Assembly: GCA_017557405.1 (NCBI GenBank)
Contig: JAFYYV010000038.1
Coordinates: forward strand, 1 to 35,164
Origin: Prevotella sp.
Lineage (GTDB): Bacteria > Bacteroidota > Bacteroidia > Bacteroidales > Bacteroidaceae
Direction: 5' to 3'
Length of the DNA stretch: 35,164 nucleotides
Part shown: piece after piece, positions 32,132 to 35,164 of the stretch
Layout of the letters: every line of letters begins with the position of its first letter
Position numbering within the stretch: position 1 is the stretch's first letter
The notes under the pieces: generated by a model
The model's database searches: none
What the model was told of the DNA's origin: nothing
Seen by the model: the letters and a program-made list of their open reading frames with translations, nothing else
Program-made: the position numbers and the translations under genes

Positions 32132-33752
32132 TGTCGAATCTCTTTTTTTGTTTGAAGTCTCTTTTCTTGAAATCCCTTCCTTTGAAATCGCCACCACGAT
32201 TGAAGTCCTTGCCACGTTGCTCGCGGCCGTCCTTGCCTTTGAAGCCACGCTTGCGAGGTTCAGTATCACGGTCGTTGAAATCTTGGTCCGTACCGAAAAG
32301 GCGTTTGCGGCGTTCCATACGCTCTGTGCGACTCTCGTCGTTGCTTCTGCCTTTCCTGAATCCACCCTCTTTGCGTTCGCCACGCCATTCACCACGCTCT
32401 CCACGCCATTCGTTGCGGGCTTCGCGGCGTTTCTGGGCAGCTTCGCGTTGGCGTTCCAACGAGTGGAAGGTGAATGAGCGAATGTCGCCCTCTTCGTTTT
32501 CCTCCTGTTCATCGAGGCGTTTCTTGAAGTCGCGGTTCTGCTTGAAACGATGCTTCTCGGCCATCATCCGCTTCTCCTCTTCGGTCTTCACGATGCCACC
32601 CTCTTCGCGGAACTCGCGCATGCGACCTGTGAACATCGAGTATTTGCGGAACTCGCATTCCAGCGAACCATTGTAAACGGGAATCTTGATGGATGGTTTC
32701 AGACCTATCTGGTCGAAGCATTCTTCGCGATAGCTGAGCACCCAGGCGTCGTTTCCACTGAATTCGTGTTTCAACCGCTCGCCAATCATCTTGTAGGTGG
32801 CCAGCAGGTTAGGGGTCGAGATACGCTCACCATAGGGCGGATTGGTCACAATGATGGCCTTCTCGGCAGGTTTCGTGAAGTCCTTGAAGTCTTGCTGCTC
32901 CACAGTGATATCGCTCGACAATCCAGCCGCACGGGCGTTCAGACGAGCCGTGTTCACAGCCTTCATGTCAATGTCATAGCCATAGATGTGGTGCTCGAAG
33001 GGACGCTCCTGCGAGTCGTCGTTGTAGATGTTGTCAAACAACTCCTGATCGAAGTCGGGCCATTTCTCGAAGGCATACTCCTTCCTGAACACGCCCGGAC
33101 TCATGTTGTGGGCGATGAGTGCGGCTTCCACAAGCAAGGTGCCACTACCACACATCGGGTCGATGAAATCGGTCTCGCCATTCCATCCAGTCATCAGAAT
33201 CATGCCGGCTGCCAGCACCTCGTTGAGCGGAGCCTCCACCGACTCCTGACGATATCCGCGACGATGCAGGCTTTCACCACTCGAGTCGAGCGACAAGGTG
33301 GCATCATCCTCAGCCACGTGGATGTTCAATCGGATGTCGGGGTTGGTCACCGAGATGTTCGGACGTTCGCCCGTATTCTCGCGGAACTGGTCGACAATGG
33401 CGTCCTTCACCTTGTAGGTCACGAAGCGCGAGTTGCGAAACTCCTCGCTATACACCACCGAGTCAACCGAAAAAGTTTTTCCTTTCTCTATATATTGCGA
33501 CCAGTCGATTTTCTTCACCTCTTCATACATGTCGTCGGCTGAGCGAGCCTTGAAGTGTGCAATGGGCTTGAGGATGCGGATGGCCGTGTGCAACTGGAAG
33601 TTGGCACGATACATCATCTCCTTGTCGCCGGTGAACGACACCATACGACGGCCAATCTGCACGTTGTTGGCGCCCAGGTTCGTCAACTCCTTGGCCAAGA
33701 CGGGTTCCAGCCCCATGAAAGTCTTGGCTATCAATTCAAATTCCTGTTCCAT
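32115..33752 (-). CDS. THUMP-domain class I RNA methyltransferase (RlmL-like) with a charged tail
   Basis: This 545-residue protein has an N-terminal THUMP-type RNA-binding region (about residues 1-160), an S-adenosylmethionine-binding domain with DPMCGSGTLLVEAALI, and the NPPYGER motif of N2-guanine methyltransferases. The family methylates guanine in 23S rRNA or tRNA. After about residue 390 comes a 150-residue low-complexity tail full of R, K, E, D and G, with repeats such as GDFKGRDFKKRDFK that resemble RNA-binding basic tails. The ATG at 33752 gives MEQEFELIAKTF; the longer frame starts with TTG. It overlaps cysE by 17 bases upstream and the peptidase gene downstream. Confidence 0.9.
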   Translation of the reverse strand: MEQEFELIAKTFMGLEPVLAKELTNLGANNVQIGRRMVSFTGDKEMMYRANFQLHTAIRILKPIAHFKARSADDMYEEVKKIDWSQYIEKGKTFSVDSVVYSEEFRNSRFVTYKVKDAIVDQFRENTGERPNISVTNPDIRLNIHVAEDDATLSLDSSGESLHRRGYRQESVEAPLNEVLAAGMILMTGWNGETDFIDPMCGSGTLLVEAALIAHNMSPGVFRKEYAFEKWPDFDQELFDNIYNDDSQERPFEHHIYGYDIDMKAVNTARLNARAAGLSSDITVEQQDFKDFTKPAEKAIIVTNPPYGERISTPNLLATYKMIGERLKHEFSGNDAWVLSYREECFDQIGLKPSIKIPVYNGSLECEFRKYSMFTGRMREFREEGGIVKTEEEKRMMAEKHRFKQNRDFKKRLDEQEENEEGDIRSFTFHSLERQREAAQKRREARNEWRGERGEWRGERKEGGFRKGRSNDESRTERMERRKRLFGTDQDFNDRDTEPRKRGFKGKDGREQRGKDFNRGGDFKGRDFKKRDFKQKKRFDNEDDD

Positions 33753-34680
33753 TATTGAATTCTTGATCAAAATTGTCTATTGGTTCCTTGTTGTATTTTC
33801 TGGTGTTTGGCGCCATATTCTTCGTCACCCACACGTTGGCGCCCACCACGCAGTTGCGGCCTATCGTGATGCGGCCCAGGATGGTGGCGTTGGCATATAC
33901 CACCACGTTGTCCTCCAGGATGGGGTGGCGTGGAATGCCCTTGATGGGGTTGCCGTTTTCGTCGAGCGGGAAGCTCTTGGCGCCCAGCGTCACACCCTGA
34001 TAGAGTTTCACGTTGTTGCCAATCACGCAGGTAGCGCCGATTACCACACCCGTACCGTGGTCGATGGTGAAATGCTCGCCAATGGTGGCAGCGGGATGGA
34101 TATCGATGCCCGTCTCCGAGTGGGCCATCTCTGTCAGCATGCGCGGAATCAGGGGCACACCCAACAGATGAAGCTCGTGGGCAAGACGATAGTTCGTCAG
34201 CGCCTTGATGACCGGATAGCACGAGATGATCTCGCCGAAGCTGCTGGCTGCAGGGTCGCCATTGTAGGCAGCCTCCACGTCAGTAGCCAACGTGTGGCGC
34301 ATCTCGGGCAACTTTTCGATGATCTTCGTAGCCAGGTCGCTCGCGTTCTCTATGCAGATGTTTGACGCTACGTCCTCACACGGACAGTCGCCTGCCAACC
34401 CGAAGCACAGGCCGGCAAGAATCTGCTGTGTCAGGAGGTGATGCATTCGCTCCACGTTGACACCAATTTGATATTTGATGGTGTGGGTGTTAACCGATGA
34501 TTTTCCGTAGAAGCCCGGAAAAAGAATGGCACGTGCCAGTGTTACAATCTCTTCTAATTGCTTTGCCGAAGGCAGGGGATCGCCGTCGCGATGTTCATGA
34601 AATAACCCTCTCAGCGATTCACTCGCCGATAGTTTGTCCACTGCCTGTGTCAGGACATGAGTTGTATTCTCGCTACTCAT
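33736..34680 (-). CDS. cysE: Serine O-acetyltransferase
   Basis: This 314-residue protein has an N-terminal helical domain and a C-terminal left-handed beta-helix with hexapeptide repeats. GIDIHPAATIGEHFTIDHGT places the catalytic histidine in DHGTG, and RHPILEDNVVVYANATILG and VGANVWVTKNM follow. It makes O-acetylserine from serine and acetyl-CoA, the entry to cysteine synthesis. It is first in the long minus-strand operon. The ATG at 34680 was chosen because the longer frame starts with TTG within the promoter. No sulfur-responsive riboswitch is visible in the 20-base leader. Confidence 0.93.
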   Translation of the reverse strand: MSSENTTHVLTQAVDKLSASESLRGLFHEHRDGDPLPSAKQLEEIVTLARAILFPGFYGKSSVNTHTIKYQIGVNVERMHHLLTQQILAGLCFGLAGDCPCEDVASNICIENASDLATKIIEKLPEMRHTLATDVEAAYNGDPAASSFGEIISCYPVIKALTNYRLAHELHLLGVPLIPRMLTEMAHSETGIDIHPAATIGEHFTIDHGTGVVIGATCVIGNNVKLYQGVTLGAKSFPLDENGNPIKGIPRHPILEDNVVVYANATILGRITIGRNCVVGANVWVTKNMAPNTRKYNKEPIDNFDQEFNNGTGI

Positions 34681-34707
34681 TTTTTGTGTATCAGTAAAAT
34701 TCAGGTG

Positions 34708-34715
34708 CAAAGGTA
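34708..34715 (-). promoter_or_regulatory. Promoter (-7 box) of the cysE-to-DedA operon
   Basis: On the minus strand TACCTTTG (plus-strand CAAAGGTA) matches TAnnTTTG exactly and lies about 28 bases before the cysE ATG. No clear -33 TTTG lies at 18-21 bases; a TCTG at about 23 bases is a weak candidate. Confidence 0.6.
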
Positions 34716-34995
34716 CGAAAAATTTGATTAAGTGAGGACAGAATAAATAAATTTATTATGTCGAACGTGAAAATTTATTCAAAACCGAGCGAAAAATCAA
34801 CTTAAATATACCACTTACAATTTGAAACCCTTTTCCAATCTCGTTTTTCAGCTCCCGTATTTTGGCATTTTCCGTCCAAAAATCCTTGAATTCGCTCATT
34901 TGGTGAGTTCCTTTTGCCATTTTTCGCCCTGTTTTCGCCCTCTACACCCCCGTTTTTCACTCCGTTTTTTACCACTTACGATTTGTAACTTTGTC
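34716..34995. other. AT-rich intergenic stretch, no gene recognised
   Basis: A 62-codon open frame at 34822-35010 has no domain and runs into the repeat array, so I do not call it. T-rich sequences occur but no terminator or promoter can be supported. Confidence 0.55.
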
Positions 34996-35073
34996 AAAGA
35001 CCATCTTTGAGCCAGCCAAAAACCACAAATGAATGTCTTAAAGCTATGCAATGACAGGATTGAAGATGGTCGG
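34996..35073. repeat. 22-base periodic dyad array, locus 4 (three units and a partial fourth)
   Basis: Units begin at 34996, 35018 and 35040, each 22 bases. The first has the palindromic core TCAAAGACCATCTTTGA also seen at locus 2; the second is AAAAACCACAAATGA; the third is AAAGCTATGCAATGA. A degenerate fourth (GAAGATGGTC) follows at 35062 and leads into the heptamer element. Confidence 0.78.
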
Positions 35074-35084
35074 TGGGGGCAATT

Positions 35085-35164
35085 GCTACATGCTACATGC
35101 TACATGCTACATTAAGGTACCTTAGCATGTGCAAAAAGCGCCCCTCTACCTATATGTTATTATA
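35085..35164. repeat. Heptamer element, copy 2 (cut by the window edge)
   Basis: Four perfect direct heptamers GCTACAT (35085-35112) are followed by a palindrome TAAGGTACCTTA and a block that matches copy 1 from TAAG through CTACCTATATGTTATTATA. The window ends exactly where copy 1 has its AT-only palindrome, so the element probably continues to the right. Confidence 0.75.

Noticed and set aside
32132-32512. N-terminal extension of the DPP IV-like peptidase
   Set aside because: The extra 127 residues are the out-of-frame translation of the methyltransferase tail; the signal peptide begins at 32131.

Overview
This window looks like a chromosomal segment from a Bacteroidales bacterium, most likely of the Prevotella group. 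The evidence is promoters of the Bacteroidetes type (a TAnnTTTG -7 box, usually with TTTG about 20 bases upstream), A-rich leaders that mostly lack a Shine-Dalgarno sequence, and lineage-typical families (DUF2723/GT117, DUF4827, DUF4112, a DPP IV-like S9 peptidase, a lipoprotein Omp85). Genus is an inference from general resemblance. No phage, plasmid, transposase, CRISPR or secretion-system cluster is visible.

Layout: the 3' end of 23S rRNA and a 5S rRNA (1-301) are followed by a small secreted lysozyme-like protein, then lemA and an M48 metalloprotease. Next, on the minus strand, comes a Tat cluster (tatA, tatC, a membrane polyferredoxin with an internal twin-arginine signal, and a Tat-lipoprotein aldo/keto reductase with Fe-S clusters), so the export machinery sits beside two probable clients. 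An initiator tRNA-Met follows (7314-7386, minus). The plus strand then carries a TetR regulator with fabG, an RluA-type pseudouridine synthase, a TfoX-N protein, and a GC-rich TamB-like and Omp85-like pair (10290-17460) for outer-membrane assembly. After a 660-base repeat-rich gap come a sugar-nucleotidyltransferase-like protein, a DHH phosphoesterase, a DUF4827 lipoprotein and glmM. The rest is on the minus strand. One group, in transcription order, is DUF2723/GT117, a polysaccharide deacetylase and DUF4112. The other is a tightly packed run of cysE, a THUMP methyltransferase, a DPP IV-like peptidase, purD, a multi-pass membrane protein and a DedA/YqaA-like protein.

The most unusual content is intergenic. 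Four loci (2999-3108, 17589-17676, 27034-27121, 34996-35073) carry arrays with a strict 22-base period. Each unit holds a 17-base imperfect dyad, with clean palindromic versions such as TCAAAGACCATCTTTGA, in two core flavours (around ACCAT and CTATG). A second family (17759-17990 and 35085 to the window end) combines heptamer repeats (GCAACAT or GCTACAT), a conserved block ending CTACCTATAWGTTATTATA, and, in the complete copy, an AT-rich hairpin and 19-base inverted ends. The two families occur side by side, in the same order, at two loci. A third oddity is an in-frame stretch of intergenic-looking heptamer repeats inside the Omp85 gene. These repeats were found by eye; their genome-wide distribution and function are unknown.
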